Positions 9,037 through 18,732 of a stretch of 64,000 nucleotides of DNA are shown here, one piece after another. Numbering within the stretch: position 1 is the stretch's first letter; each line of letters begins with the position of its first letter. The notes beneath the pieces were generated by a model. That model saw nothing but the letters and a program-made list of their open reading frames with translations. It had not been told where the DNA came from and ran no database searches. Source of the DNA: Muribaculaceae bacterium (GTDB lineage: Bacteria; Bacteroidota; Bacteroidia; Bacteroidales; Muribaculaceae); contig JAFSCJ010000016.1 in NCBI GenBank assembly GCA_017436845.1, positions 186,001 to 250,000 on the forward strand, given 5' to 3'. Position numbers and translations under genes: made by a program.

Positions 9037-10367
9037 AAATTGTAATAGCGGGAGCGGGAGAAGTGGGCTCACACTTGGCAAAGTTACTGTCGCGTGAGGA
9101 GCAAGATATCATACTTGTAGATAAAGATGCCGATAAATTGGCTACTATTGACGCAAATTATAATCTCATGACTTTGCGTGGTAGTCCAACGTCATTTACA
9201 GCATTGCGTAATGCCGGAGTAGAAGATTGTGATTTGTTTATTGCAGTAACGCCTTATGAGACATCTAATGTTACAGCATGTGCAATAGCAAAGAAATTTG
9301 GGGCTAAAAAGACTGTTGCTCGCATCGACAATTATGAATTCATGGTTGAACAAAATAGAGATTTCTTTACGAGTCTTGGCGTTGACTATCTTATTTATCC
9401 TGAATATCTTGCCGCTCAAGAGATAATGACAGCGTTAGAACGCACATGGGTTAGGCATTGGTTTGAGTTGCATAATGGTGAGATTATACTGGTGGGCGTT
9501 AAATTGAGAGACAATGCACGTCTCATCGGTATGCAGTTGAAAGAATTGGCTAATACACAGCAAACATTTCACGTGTCAGCGATAAAACGTAATCATGAGA
9601 CAATTATACCTCGAGGAGATGATCGCATTAGAATAAATGATATATTGTATTTTACTGTGACGCGTGATCATGTCAATGATTTATTGGAGATATGTGGAAA
9701 AAAGCAATATGAAATAAAGAAGGTCCTTATAATGGGAGGTAGTCGTATTGCGGAACGACTTGCCGCGTTGACCGGGGATAAATATAAAATTAAAATTATT
9801 GATAATAATTTGGATGTATGTAAAAGCCTTCCTGAAAGATTCCCTGATAGCGAAATCGTATATGGTGATGCACGCGATATTGAAGTTTTGCGGGAAGAGG
9901 GTATCGAAGATATAGATGCTTTTATTGCATTATCCGAAAGTTCCGAAGCAAATATATTGGCATGTCTTACGGCTAAAGAATTTGGAGTCAATAAGACGAT
10001 AGCAGAGGTAGAGAATATTCAATTTATTTCGGAAGCCGAAGGATTGAATATAGGTACAATTATAAATAAAAAATTGCTCGCATCAAGCAAGATATTTCAG
10101 ATATTATTAGATGCTGATATAAATTCATCAAAGTGTCTTGCGCTTGCTGATGCCGAAGTGGCAGAGATGGTAGTCAAACCACGTTCAAAAATTACGAAAG
10201 GAGCAGTTAAAGACCTTAATTTATCTCGTGATATGACAATTGCCGGTCTTGTAAGAGATGGGAAAGGAATGCTTGTAAGAGGAAATACCGTAATACAGGC
10301 CGGAGACCATGTTGTCGTTTTCTGTTTAGCAGGAGCTATCCACAAAGTAGAAAAATTGTTCAATTAA
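9033..10367 (+). CDS. trkA: Trk potassium uptake regulator, NAD-binding
   Basis: The 444-residue protein has two RCK_N Rossmann domains, the first with G-A-G-E-V-G at 7-12 and the second starting I-M-G-G-S-R-I-A-E near 230, each followed by an RCK_C domain. This is the full-length TrkA layout, a cytoplasmic ring that gates TrkH. It overlaps dxs by 4 bases and is followed 15 bases later by trkH, so K+ uptake is transcribed with the isoprenoid gene, a pairing common in Bacteroidales. Confidence 0.94.
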   Translation: MKIVIAGAGEVGSHLAKLLSREEQDIILVDKDADKLATIDANYNLMTLRGSPTSFTALRNAGVEDCDLFIAVTPYETSNVTACAIAKKFGAKKTVARIDNYEFMVEQNRDFFTSLGVDYLIYPEYLAAQEIMTALERTWVRHWFELHNGEIILVGVKLRDNARLIGMQLKELANTQQTFHVSAIKRNHETIIPRGDDRIRINDILYFTVTRDHVNDLLEICGKKQYEIKKVLIMGGSRIAERLAALTGDKYKIKIIDNNLDVCKSLPERFPDSEIVYGDARDIEVLREEGIEDIDAFIALSESSEANILACLTAKEFGVNKTIAEVENIQFISEAEGLNIGTIINKKLLASSKIFQILLDADINSSKCLALADAEVAEMVVKPRSKITKGAVKDLNLSRDMTIAGLVRDGKGMLVRGNTVIQAGDHVVVFCLAGAIHKVEKLFN

Positions 10368-10382
10368 TAGGCTATGTAGTGC

Positions 10383-11855
10383 ATGTTCAAAGTTCATTCA
10401 ATAGTAAATTTCCCAATGTTGCTTAAGGTAATGGGATGGCTACTGATGATAGAAGCCGCTTTTATGATATTTCCGCTGATCGCAACAATTGTGTATAGAG
10501 AGACAGATTTTTATGCTTTCTTAATTGCTACGATAATAACCGGAGTAGTGGGCGCTTCAATGACAACATTCATACAGCCATCTCGAACAGATATGGCAAA
10601 GCGTGAAGGCTTTCTTTTAACCGCTATGATATGGGTGGTGTTTTCTGTGTTTGGAATGATTCCATTCATCTTGTCTCAAACACCATTTACAATTAGTGAT
10701 GCGTTTTTTGAAGCAATGTCGGGATTTACTACAACAGGTGCAACTATTCTTAATTCGGTAGAACACTTGTCTCATGGATTACACTTGTGGCGATGTTTGA
10801 TGCAATGGATTGGTGGAATGGGGATAATATTGTTTACTCTTGCTGTTATTCCTATGCTTAATCATTCCGGGGGAATGCAGATGTTTAATGCCGAAGTAAC
10901 AGGCATAACACATGATAAAATACGTCCACGTATTAGCCAAACAGCAAAAGGCTTGTGGTTGATTTATTTTCTGTTGTCAATACTATTGTGCGTGTTATTG
11001 TGGGCAGGGCCTATGGGCTTTTTTGACAGTATGTGTCATGCGTTGAGTACAATGTCTACTGGTGGATTTTCAACAAAGGATGCAAGTGTGGGAGCTTGGG
11101 ATTCTACATATGTCAAGATTATAATGACAATATTTATGTTTCTGGGTGGCGTCAATTTCGGATTGCTATTTAAAGCTTGTTTGGGAGAATTTGGCAGTTT
11201 ATTCCGAAACGATACATTTAGGACATATTTAAAGATTATTGCAATTGTATTTGTGTTGTTTGTTATTGCAATAGTTATTAATGGGCAGGCTATATCGATA
11301 TCATCTGTAACAATAGATCCATTGTTTCAAATTATATCAACTATGACATCTTCAGGATATACTGTTCTTAATTTTGAAAATTGGGGTACTTTCGTGTTAG
11401 CAATAGTGTTTGTCCTAATGTTTTTTGGCGCTTGTGCCGGCTCTACAAGTGGTGGAGCGAAAATTGATAGGTTATTGTATTTGCTTAAAAATTTGCGCAA
11501 TGAAATTCACAAATGTATTCACCCTAATGCTATAATGTCGGTACGCATCAACGATAAAATAGTGCCATCAGAAATAGTCTCAAAGGTTATCGCTTTTTTG
11601 TGTCTTTATGTATTGCTTATTATGGCTGGAGGGATTATTTTGACAGCCATAGGAATTCCGTTGGTCGATGCTTTCTTTTCGGCATTTTCATGTATAAGCA
11701 ATACCGGACTTGGAGCCGGAGTGACCGGATATGGAAGTTCCTATGATATAATTCCAGATATCGGAAAATGGGTATTATCGTTTTTGATGCTTATAGGACG
11801 TTTGGAACTGTTTACAATCTTGATATTGTTTTCACGCAGTTTTTGGCGTAAATAG
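10383..11855 (+). CDS. trkH: Trk/Ktr potassium channel subunit
   Basis: The 490-residue integral membrane protein has about ten membrane segments arranged in four M1-P-M2 units. Selectivity loops can be seen as T-T-T-G-A-T, M-S-T-G-G-F-S, T-S-S-G-Y-T and S-N-T-G-L-G, and the last two gate-forming regions are Gly-rich as usual. It imports K+ at the inner membrane under the control of TrkA. The gene ends 10 bases before a convergent minus-strand gene. Confidence 0.94.
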   Translation: MFKVHSIVNFPMLLKVMGWLLMIEAAFMIFPLIATIVYRETDFYAFLIATIITGVVGASMTTFIQPSRTDMAKREGFLLTAMIWVVFSVFGMIPFILSQTPFTISDAFFEAMSGFTTTGATILNSVEHLSHGLHLWRCLMQWIGGMGIILFTLAVIPMLNHSGGMQMFNAEVTGITHDKIRPRISQTAKGLWLIYFLLSILLCVLLWAGPMGFFDSMCHALSTMSTGGFSTKDASVGAWDSTYVKIIMTIFMFLGGVNFGLLFKACLGEFGSLFRNDTFRTYLKIIAIVFVLFVIAIVINGQAISISSVTIDPLFQIISTMTSSGYTVLNFENWGTFVLAIVFVLMFFGACAGSTSGGAKIDRLLYLLKNLRNEIHKCIHPNAIMSVRINDKIVPSEIVSKVIAFLCLYVLLIMAGGIILTAIGIPLVDAFFSAFSCISNTGLGAGVTGYGSSYDIIPDIGKWVLSFLMLIGRLELFTILILFSRSFWRK

Positions 11856-11865
11856 CGATGCGATA

Positions 11866-12282
11866 TTAAGGGAGCAGAGATTTAAATCCTTCAAGAAAAA
11901 TAAATTCATCACATTCGTTGGATAAACATTCAATTATCTCAGTGATTGAATGAGGGACGATTGATGCTTGATTATGTGATATTTTTTCTGCATCAATCAA
12001 TGTTATTGCCATTTTAAATCGAATTAAATCAGTACGATGTTTACAACAACAATCACTATTTTTTAACGCATTGATAATCCCACGATATAGGTGGTTAAAT
12101 TCGCGGTCGGAAATTGAGATATGGCCGTCTTCGCGCATGTCTTCGGTTCCGAGGCAATAGAAGATTTCATTGTGAGTAATACAAATGTCGGCAAATGCCC
12201 TCTCGTTATCAGAGATATAAATGTCGATTGTTTTGATACGTTCGCGAGTTATATCGGATAATTCATTAGATAAAGTTGTCAT
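11866..12282 (-). CDS. Conserved hypothetical protein, 138 residues
   Basis: I use the ATG at 12282; a longer frame from 12324 adds 14 residues of unlikely composition. No signal peptide or membrane helix is seen. It contains a Cys cluster (C-C-C-K-H) and ends in an acidic helix E-C-L-S-N-E-C-D-E-F-I-F. I do not recognise a family. It lies between trkH (convergent) and the tRNA-Met gene on the opposite strand. Confidence 0.55.
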   Translation of the reverse strand: MTTLSNELSDITRERIKTIDIYISDNERAFADICITHNEIFYCLGTEDMREDGHISISDREFNHLYRGIINALKNSDCCCKHRTDLIRFKMAITLIDAEKISHNQASIVPHSITEIIECLSNECDEFIFLEGFKSLLP

Positions 12283-12400
12283 AAAAAATATAAATGGTTT
12301 ATAATAATAACGTTTAAGATTCAATATAGTTGTTCTGAAAATAAGTAAATTTTTTAAATAGATGTTTTTTGCCTTTAGAAAGAAAATTTGTTCTAAAATA

Positions 12401-12432
12401 TTTGCGAGAGTAGAGAATAAACGCTAACTTTG
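12401..12432 (+). promoter_or_regulatory. Promoter of tRNA-Met
   Basis: TTTG (12401-12404), 20 bp, then TAACTTTG (12425-12432). The start site is predicted near 12439, 14 bases before the mature tRNA. An 8-bp inverted repeat (TTTGCGAG 12401-12408, CTCGCAAA 12435-12442) spans the promoter from the -33 box to the start site. Confidence 0.7.
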
Positions 12433-12452
12433 CACTCGCAAATCAGATTAAT

Positions 12453-12526
12453 GGCGGGATAGCTCAGTTGGTTAGAGCGTCGGATTCATAACCCGGAGGT
12501 CACGAGTTCAATTCTCGTTCCCGCTA
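12453..12526 (+). tRNA. tRNA-Met (CAT anticodon)
   Basis: The 74-nt cloverleaf has a 7-bp acceptor stem (12453-12459 with 12519-12525, G1-U72 wobble), a D stem GCTC/GAGC, an anticodon CAT at 12487-12489 in the loop TTCATAA, a variable loop AGGTC, and a T stem ACGAG/CTCGT with loop TTCAATT. The discriminator is A at 12526 and CCA is not encoded. The paired 1-72 position argues for the elongator form or an Ile tRNA with modified C34 rather than the initiator. Confidence 0.93.
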
Positions 12527-12531
12527 CCCGA

Positions 12532-12560
12532 AAAAAGGAAGCTTATTAAGCTTCCTTTTT
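12532..12560 (+). terminator. Terminator of tRNA-Met
   Basis: A 13-bp perfect stem (12532-12544 and 12548-12560) with a 3-nt loop ATT begins 6 bases after the tRNA and is followed by GTTTTTT. Confidence 0.85.
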
Positions 12561-12590
12561 GTTTTTTAGAGATATAAGCCTAATAAATAT

Positions 12591-12628
12591 AAAAGCCAAT
12601 ATTCCTATTATGAGAAAAATCGGCTTTT
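12591..12628 (-). terminator. Possible terminator of the guaB-surA-ostA gene set
   Basis: AAAAGCC (12591-12597) pairs with GGCTTTT (12622-12628) across a 24-nt A/T-rich loop, 22 bases after the stop of the OstA-like gene. It is a weak stem. Confidence 0.4.
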
Positions 12629-12649
12629 AAATGTTGTGTTATTTGTGTT

Positions 12650-14320
12650 TTATTTAGAGGAACGGCGACGAGTTGATACTTCAGGGGCATGGAAGAGGTC
12701 TTTCATCTCTTGTGGTATATTGAAGATGTCCTCTTGATTTTTGGGCCTAATAGCCTCATACCATTTAAATTGAGGGAGATAGAAGATTGATTTTTTTGCA
12801 AGATAGAGTGGAGTCATCTTAGCAGTAACCTCAGGCCATATTTTGGAAAATACAATTTTGTTGTTCTCAATGTCGGCTGATAGAAAACTGCTTTCTACGT
12901 TTGCAATTTTGTTATAGGTAGAATCACTCTCTTGAGGGAGTGTGATTATTTGTACATTCCCACTGACATCGACGTGAGATAGTTTGCTATCGGTGAAATA
13001 TGCTATCATCTCTTTGCCACTTATTTGATTATAGAACTCTTCTTCGATGTGTTCGGCAACAAAACCAAAATCAGGAAGCTTAGCCCAATCGACAGTCGAA
13101 TCGTTCATGTGAACATGGATGACGTTACCAAAAATTTGTCTTACTCCACTCCACACGATTGGATGATTGTGCATATAAAGGATTGAGTCTCGTTGCATCA
13201 GGCTAAGGGAGTCGCACAATCCTTGCAGGTCAGAACGGTAAAAACGCACATTGGGGTGTGCTATCATCACTCGAGATGTATCCTCTTTTAAAATGTAAGT
13301 CCTAATGACCTTGCCATGAAGGTATAATGTGTCTTTTTTAGAATATTCTTTGGCACATGCTCGTCCTGTGACGTAGGCACTATCGGTTAACTGGTTATAA
13401 AATCCGTAATCACCTTGAATTGATGATTGTCTGACGGAGTCAGTCAATATCATGTTCCCAAAGGCTTCTCCATATCCTTTGTTCCTGTCATAAAAGATGG
13501 TGTCTCCGGTCAATGTGTTGCCATCATTTGTAATGATGGTAGAGCGTTCATAAAGGTCGGATATATTTGTTTCTGTGTTATAAGTGCCACTTTGTGCAAT
13601 GATTTTGCCATCTTTACTGAAAATGTGAGTGAGACTGACAAGTTCGGCAATGTGGGTATTAGTGTTGTATGACAATGTATCGGTGTACATGTCGAGAGTA
13701 TCACGCTCCGATGAATTATTTAGGTGTACATCAAGATAGAAATTTGCATCTTTTGTTGTTGGGCTATATTCTCCTTGTTGTGACTCGAGGCGATTTTCTT
13801 TGTCTGTCAAAACTCCTCCTACGTCGTAATAGCCGAGATCGATGGCAAGGTCATAGTTGAAAATATCGGTTTCAAGCATGACATCTTTGTTTATTAATTT
13901 TACTTTTTTGCCTTCATCGGCATAAAGTTTGGCTAATTCAATTTCTCCATCATAGTTTAGTTCATCGGCATATACAAATAAGGTGTCTCCTTGTTCCATC
14001 TTAACATTTCCGTAGGCATCAAGAGAGTTGGATTGATCATAAAAGTGGGCACTATCACAATACATAAACATGTCGCCTTTGCGGAATTGTACATTTCCCA
14101 CAAGCAATTGATAATTTTGTCCGTCTTTCATTGATAGTTTGTCGGCATATTCAAGAAAGACTTTATTGCGTTGATGTCGATTGGCTGAAGGAATTGATGG
14201 TTTAACATTATTATCGGTTGTGACTTGTGCTATAATGTTAGGGATAAATAGTGTAATACAGCAAAGGGCGATAAAAATCGCCCCAAGTTTTTTGCTATTT
14301 TTGTGTTGTTTTTTTGTCAT
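12650..14320 (-). CDS. OstA-like periplasmic protein (LPS transport/assembly family)
   Basis: The 556-residue protein has an N-terminal signal or anchor helix (K-K-rich start, hydrophobic 12-31 ending I-A-Q) and long repetitive beta-jellyroll-like units such as G-N-V-Q-F-R-K-G-D-M and G-N-V-K-M-E-Q-G-D, which define the OstA/LptA-type fold. This fold carries LPS from the inner to the outer membrane in the Lpt bridge. The start codon follows directly on the stop of the upstream chaperone gene. I infer a role in LPS export, but family members other than LptA/LptD are poorly characterised. Confidence 0.8.
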   Translation of the reverse strand: MTKKQHKNSKKLGAIFIALCCITLFIPNIIAQVTTDNNVKPSIPSANRHQRNKVFLEYADKLSMKDGQNYQLLVGNVQFRKGDMFMYCDSAHFYDQSNSLDAYGNVKMEQGDTLFVYADELNYDGEIELAKLYADEGKKVKLINKDVMLETDIFNYDLAIDLGYYDVGGVLTDKENRLESQQGEYSPTTKDANFYLDVHLNNSSERDTLDMYTDTLSYNTNTHIAELVSLTHIFSKDGKIIAQSGTYNTETNISDLYERSTIITNDGNTLTGDTIFYDRNKGYGEAFGNMILTDSVRQSSIQGDYGFYNQLTDSAYVTGRACAKEYSKKDTLYLHGKVIRTYILKEDTSRVMIAHPNVRFYRSDLQGLCDSLSLMQRDSILYMHNHPIVWSGVRQIFGNVIHVHMNDSTVDWAKLPDFGFVAEHIEEEFYNQISGKEMIAYFTDSKLSHVDVSGNVQIITLPQESDSTYNKIANVESSFLSADIENNKIVFSKIWPEVTAKMTPLYLAKKSIFYLPQFKWYEAIRPKNQEDIFNIPQEMKDLFHAPEVSTRRRSSK

Positions 14321-15706
14321 TTACTTTTTTGCTTTGTTCCATCCTTTGTGCTCAAATTCACAGTTTTGCCACCCATCTTCTATGCGCACATAAGTGTCTT
14401 TGATTTTATTGTCAAGCCATTCTTTAAGGATTTTGTTTTTTGCCGCATCTTCATACATGCCTTTAATCATTTGATAATCATCTGAAAGATTTGCTCTGTG
14501 TGCCTCGATGCGATTTGTTAGTTTAACAATGGCAACAATGTCACGATTGTTTTTAGTGCTTTTCATGATGAATGGCTCCGAGATTTCGCCAACTTTCATG
14601 TTGTTTACAACTTTAGCAATTTCTTGTGGTAAATGTGACATTTCAAAACGTGTAGTGTTGTTGTTTTCATTGCTCATTACGCCTTTGCTAAAGCGAGTAT
14701 CTTTGTCTTGAGAAATATAAGGAACAGCTTCTTCAAATGTGAATTTTTTGTTTAAAATGTCGGTGCGTATAGAATCTAAACGATTTAATGCAATTTCGAG
14801 GTCTTTGTCTGATACTTTAGGGCGTAACAGAATGTGGCGAGTGTTGATGCGGTCGCCTCGTTTCTCTATCAATTGAATGATGTGAAATCCATATTCTGTC
14901 TCAACAATCTTAGATACTTTCTTTGTGTCGTTTAGGTTAAATGCAACAGCTGCATATTCGGGTACTAACGCACTTCGTCCGCGAAATCCAATCTCTCCGC
15001 CATGTACACTGCTGCCATCTTCAGAATATAAAATTGCAAGTGTAGAAAAATCAGCTTCGCCACTATTAATTCTGTTTGAGTATTCGCGTAGGCGAGATTT
15101 AACCTCATCAATTTCTTCGCGTGGTATTTCAGGGTTTAATGTCATTATTTGCACTTCGACTTGCATAGGTACAAATGGGATACTATCTACTTCAAGTTTG
15201 TCAAAGTATCGACGCACATCTGAGGGCGTTGTTTTAAGGTCCTTAGTAAGAGAGTGTTGTACCATTCTGATTTTTTGCGTATTGCGAGAATTCTCTTTTA
15301 GCATTTCTCTTAATTCGGGAATGGATTTGTTAAAATATTCCTCAACTTTCTCTTTGGAACCAAGATTGGTGATGAAATAGTTTATGCGTGAATCCACTTC
15401 TTGTGAAATCATGCTCTCTTGTACCTCAACGGTGTCAAGTTCGGCTTGATGAAGATAAAGTTTCTCTACGGCAAGTCGTTCGGGGATTACGCAATAAGGA
15501 TCTCCATTAATGGGGATGCGCTCATATTGCATCTGTTGATACATTTCTTCAACTTCAGATTTCCAAATAGGTTGGTCTCCTACCACCCAGACAACTTCTT
15601 CAGCAATGTTGTTTTGTGCTGATGTATATGATGCGTATCCGGCGCATGCTAAGCAAAATGCAAGTACTTTAAGTTTCACGCTTATATTTTTTTTAATGAA
15701 ATACAA
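14321..15706 (-). CDS. SurA-like periplasmic peptidyl-prolyl isomerase
   Basis: The 461-residue protein has a signal peptide (about 1-30, ending S-A-Q), a SurA N-terminal helical domain to about 165, and parvulin (rotamase) domains. The first is clear: F-S-T-L-A-I-L-Y-S-E-D and G-G-E-I-G-F to Y-G-F-H-I-I-Q-L. A second, more divergent one begins T-R-H-I-L-L. SurA-like proteins escort unfolded outer-membrane proteins across the periplasm. It is third of three such genes in the series. Confidence 0.88.
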   Translation of the reverse strand: MYFIKKNISVKLKVLAFCLACAGYASYTSAQNNIAEEVVWVVGDQPIWKSEVEEMYQQMQYERIPINGDPYCVIPERLAVEKLYLHQAELDTVEVQESMISQEVDSRINYFITNLGSKEKVEEYFNKSIPELREMLKENSRNTQKIRMVQHSLTKDLKTTPSDVRRYFDKLEVDSIPFVPMQVEVQIMTLNPEIPREEIDEVKSRLREYSNRINSGEADFSTLAILYSEDGSSVHGGEIGFRGRSALVPEYAAVAFNLNDTKKVSKIVETEYGFHIIQLIEKRGDRINTRHILLRPKVSDKDLEIALNRLDSIRTDILNKKFTFEEAVPYISQDKDTRFSKGVMSNENNNTTRFEMSHLPQEIAKVVNNMKVGEISEPFIMKSTKNNRDIVAIVKLTNRIEAHRANLSDDYQMIKGMYEDAAKNKILKEWLDNKIKDTYVRIEDGWQNCEFEHKGWNKAKK

Positions 15707-15730
15707 AGGTACGTTTTTATTACTAAATTA

Positions 15731-16603
15731 TCACGATTCTAAATCACATAAAATCTTAATTTCTCCTTCCTTTAAACCAATATTGAATAATTCGTTGCGC
15801 AATTCTTGGTCATATTTAATCCGATTCTGATTTATGAGGATTTCTTTTATTGAATTAATGGCAACTTCAAGAGGTATTGTAGAGCCTGTTGGGATGTAGT
15901 CTGAAATGCTTAAAAAATAGGTAAAACCTCCAATTGATGTTTCAATGTTTTTATTCTGTTTGATAAATGCATCGGGGTTGTTTCCGAAGTCATAAGGTAT
16001 TCTTGATTCGATTTGTTCCCAATCTACCCATTTGTCTCTAAAGTAATCATAATGAGTGGCTTCAGAAAAACATAATTTTTCAAGGTGGTCTATTTCTTGA
16101 GTTTTGTTGGATCGATATAATTTTTTTAATTGATTTAGATGCTCAGCATTATCAGGTATCTTAATATATATACCTTTGATATATGGACGTGTAGCGACAA
16201 AATCTTTTTTGTGGGCTTGGTAGTAGGCTATGATAGAGTCGTCTGATAGCTCTTTGTCCGCATGACTTTCATACATTCGTTGTCGATATTCCCACATTAT
16301 CAATTCATTACGATATTTAGCTACCATAGCATCAATTTTTGACATGTCGCTGATGTTCTTGGCTGCAATTTCACCAACGAGTTTGCTGTCAATCCATGCT
16401 TTTATATAGGCACGAGCAAATTTTGTACTATCACTTTCTGATAGCCCATAAGGAAAATCTTTTGCTAAATCATTTTTAGTGAGTATTTCATTACCCACTT
16501 TTACCAATATATCCCCATCCTCAATTCTATCATTTTTGCCACATGAAGAGGTTATAAATAATAGAACTAACAGAATGGGGATATATTGAGTATAGATTTT
16601 CAT
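15731..16603 (-). CDS. Lipoprotein of the SurA/parvulin chaperone series
   Basis: The 290-residue protein has a lipoprotein signal with the acceptor Cys at 21 (T-S-S-C-G-K). It then has the short beta start V-G-N-E-I-L-T-K-N-D-L seen at the beginning of SurA/PrsA proteins and a long helical domain with I-A-Y-Y-Q-A-H-K-K-D-F. I see no complete rotamase motif, so it is probably a chaperone without isomerase activity. The Lys right after G2 and the absence of acidic residues suggest retention on the periplasmic side. It sits between two SurA-like genes. Confidence 0.75.
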   Translation of the reverse strand: MKIYTQYIPILLVLLFITSSCGKNDRIEDGDILVKVGNEILTKNDLAKDFPYGLSESDSTKFARAYIKAWIDSKLVGEIAAKNISDMSKIDAMVAKYRNELIMWEYRQRMYESHADKELSDDSIIAYYQAHKKDFVATRPYIKGIYIKIPDNAEHLNQLKKLYRSNKTQEIDHLEKLCFSEATHYDYFRDKWVDWEQIESRIPYDFGNNPDAFIKQNKNIETSIGGFTYFLSISDYIPTGSTIPLEVAINSIKEILINQNRIKYDQELRNELFNIGLKEGEIKILCDLES

Positions 16604-16685
16604 TGTTTTATCGCTTAATATTTATCCCAAAATTAGTGAAAATAGGGGAGTTAAGCGATATTCTTTTGCAGAAAATAAATACTGT

Positions 16686-18608
16686 CTATTGTTTTTTTAT
16701 TTTATTAAGAACCTTTTTGTTGATTTTTACTGGATATTTCTTGTGTAGAGTTTTAACCCATTCTTTTTCAAGGACAGCTTGATAGTCTGATGTAACAGGT
16801 CCGCGTACATCAGCAGCTTCTTCAGCCCAACTGATTTTGCGACCATTGTAAGGAATGAAGCATTTCCATTTGCCTTTTATTGTGGGTGTCTTGCCATTGA
16901 ATGCGATATTATCGATAATCTCGTTTTCTCCTTCACCTGCAATCACGCGTTCAACTTTTACATTGCGACCAAATTCTTTGCGTAATACTTTTGAAATAGA
17001 ATCGTTTTCAAGAGGGTTGGCGCTGAGGAATTTTTCGACTTCGTTTTTGATGGAGTCGTTGGTAGTAAAGATTATATAGCCTTTATATTTAGGTCCGTCC
17101 CAAGAGTATTTGTATTTGTTCTTTTGGAAAAATGCCTCAAGCCCTTCTTTGTCTTTAGATGCTTTTTCCCAAACGTTTCTGTTGCTGATCTCAAATAACA
17201 ACATGCCATCGCGATACTCGTTGATGAGGTTGCGGAAATCGGCATGTTTAGAGGGAAGGATTGATGCTTCATATTCAAGTGTTTTAGCATCCAATAGGCT
17301 TTCAGTACGTTCTCTCAACACATTATAGCCACTTTCTGGAGTAACGCGAGCGATTGTAGGCATTGCTTTGACCACTTCAGCAAGAGTCAACTCTAATTGG
17401 CCAGCTTTACCCACAACGAGTGGATTATTGGTATATTGACGAATGAATGTTGAGTCGTAACCATTATTTTCTGCCAACATTTTTTTGATTTCCTCCATTG
17501 ATGACTCAATGATGTGAGTTTTATGCTCTGATTTAAGGGCAGCAAGTTTTGTGCGATCAGGAAGTGTTGAACGTTCATCGCCGGCGATTATATTCAAGAT
17601 GTCTTGGCGAGCTTCTTCAATTGTAGGAACTGCTTTGCTGTCGATTTTGTGGATGATGTGATAGCCATAAGAAGTTGCAAAAGGTTTAGAAATCGCACCA
17701 TTTTCAAGTGCAAAAGCTGTTTGTTCAAATTCTTTTACCATTTCGCCTGCTCCAAACCAAGGGAGCATACCGCCATTGCGTTTGCTACCTGGGTCATCGC
17801 TTTCGCGACCTGCTACTTCCGAGAAATCAGCACCGGCTTTAACCACTTTATAGATTGAATCGATTTCGGCTTTTTTAGCAACAGCTTTTTCAGGGGTAAG
17901 CCCTTGTGTAAATTTCAAAATGTGTTGAGCAAGCACCTTGCCACTGCTTGGACGACGACCATGCACCTTAACGATGTGCAAGCCAAATGGTGACTCTATT
18001 ACTTCAGAGATACCACCCACGGGAGTGTCGTAAGCAGCTTCTTCAAAAGCATATGGATATTTGTTTACCGAGATGAAGCCCATGCGACCATTGTTAAATC
18101 TCACAGAGCCATCAATAGAAAATTTTAGTGCGTTATCTTCAAAGCTTGCGCCGTTGAGGATTTCTGTGCGTATGCTGTCAAGTTTAGTTCTGTAGAATGA
18201 TGACTTGGGGACGTCGAGAGGCATCATGATGTGACTTACATCAACATCCTCTTTCATGTGGTCATGTACAACTTGAATTAAACTATCTTCCACCGATGTA
18301 TCGCGAAGATATGGGCGAGCCAAATCGTTGCGATATCCTTTAAATTCTTTGATGAATGTTTTTGTAGTGTCTAAACCTGCGGCTTCGGCATCGGCAACTT
18401 TAAGTTTATATGTAACAAACATATCCACATACTCGTCAAGGGATTGTTGTTGCATTTGTTGGCTGTTGTTTTTGTTGTAAAGATATTCAAACTCGCTTTG
18501 GTGAACATCTTTACCATTGATAGTCATTAATACAGGGTCATTGTTTTTTGCATTGGCAGTCAATAATGTAGCCGCAACAATAGCCACTGACAATAATTGT
18601 TTATTCAT
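16686..18608 (-). CDS. Periplasmic peptidyl-prolyl isomerase with two parvulin domains
   Basis: The 640-residue protein has a signal peptide (1-20, ending A-N-A), a SurA/PrsA-type N-terminal segment (I-N-G-K-D-V-H-Q-S-E-F), and two consecutive rotamase domains at about 120-225 and 228-330. Each has the D-V-S-H-I-M or L-A-Q-H-I-L start and the Y-G-x-H-I-x end. A further 300 residues of helical C-terminal region have no named domain. It is the first of three chaperone genes downstream of guaB. Confidence 0.88.
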   Translation of the reverse strand: MNKQLLSVAIVAATLLTANAKNNDPVLMTINGKDVHQSEFEYLYNKNNSQQMQQQSLDEYVDMFVTYKLKVADAEAAGLDTTKTFIKEFKGYRNDLARPYLRDTSVEDSLIQVVHDHMKEDVDVSHIMMPLDVPKSSFYRTKLDSIRTEILNGASFEDNALKFSIDGSVRFNNGRMGFISVNKYPYAFEEAAYDTPVGGISEVIESPFGLHIVKVHGRRPSSGKVLAQHILKFTQGLTPEKAVAKKAEIDSIYKVVKAGADFSEVAGRESDDPGSKRNGGMLPWFGAGEMVKEFEQTAFALENGAISKPFATSYGYHIIHKIDSKAVPTIEEARQDILNIIAGDERSTLPDRTKLAALKSEHKTHIIESSMEEIKKMLAENNGYDSTFIRQYTNNPLVVGKAGQLELTLAEVVKAMPTIARVTPESGYNVLRERTESLLDAKTLEYEASILPSKHADFRNLINEYRDGMLLFEISNRNVWEKASKDKEGLEAFFQKNKYKYSWDGPKYKGYIIFTTNDSIKNEVEKFLSANPLENDSISKVLRKEFGRNVKVERVIAGEGENEIIDNIAFNGKTPTIKGKWKCFIPYNGRKISWAEEAADVRGPVTSDYQAVLEKEWVKTLHKKYPVKINKKVLNKIKKQ

Positions 18609-18643
18609 CGTTAATTAATTTAAGCTATAAATTCATTAAAAAG

Positions 18644-18689
18644 TATAGAGATATAACGGAAATCATATTGATTTTATTATATCTCTATA
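18644..18689 (-). terminator. Terminator of guaB
   Basis: TATAGAGATATA (18644-18655) pairs with TATATCTCTATA (18678-18689). On the minus strand the stem is followed by C-TTTTT. It separates guaB from the chaperone genes, although read-through is possible. Confidence 0.6.
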
Positions 18690-18732
18690 TTGTATTTTAA
18701 GCGTTACGCATCAGGCGTAGCATCTTAGTTCA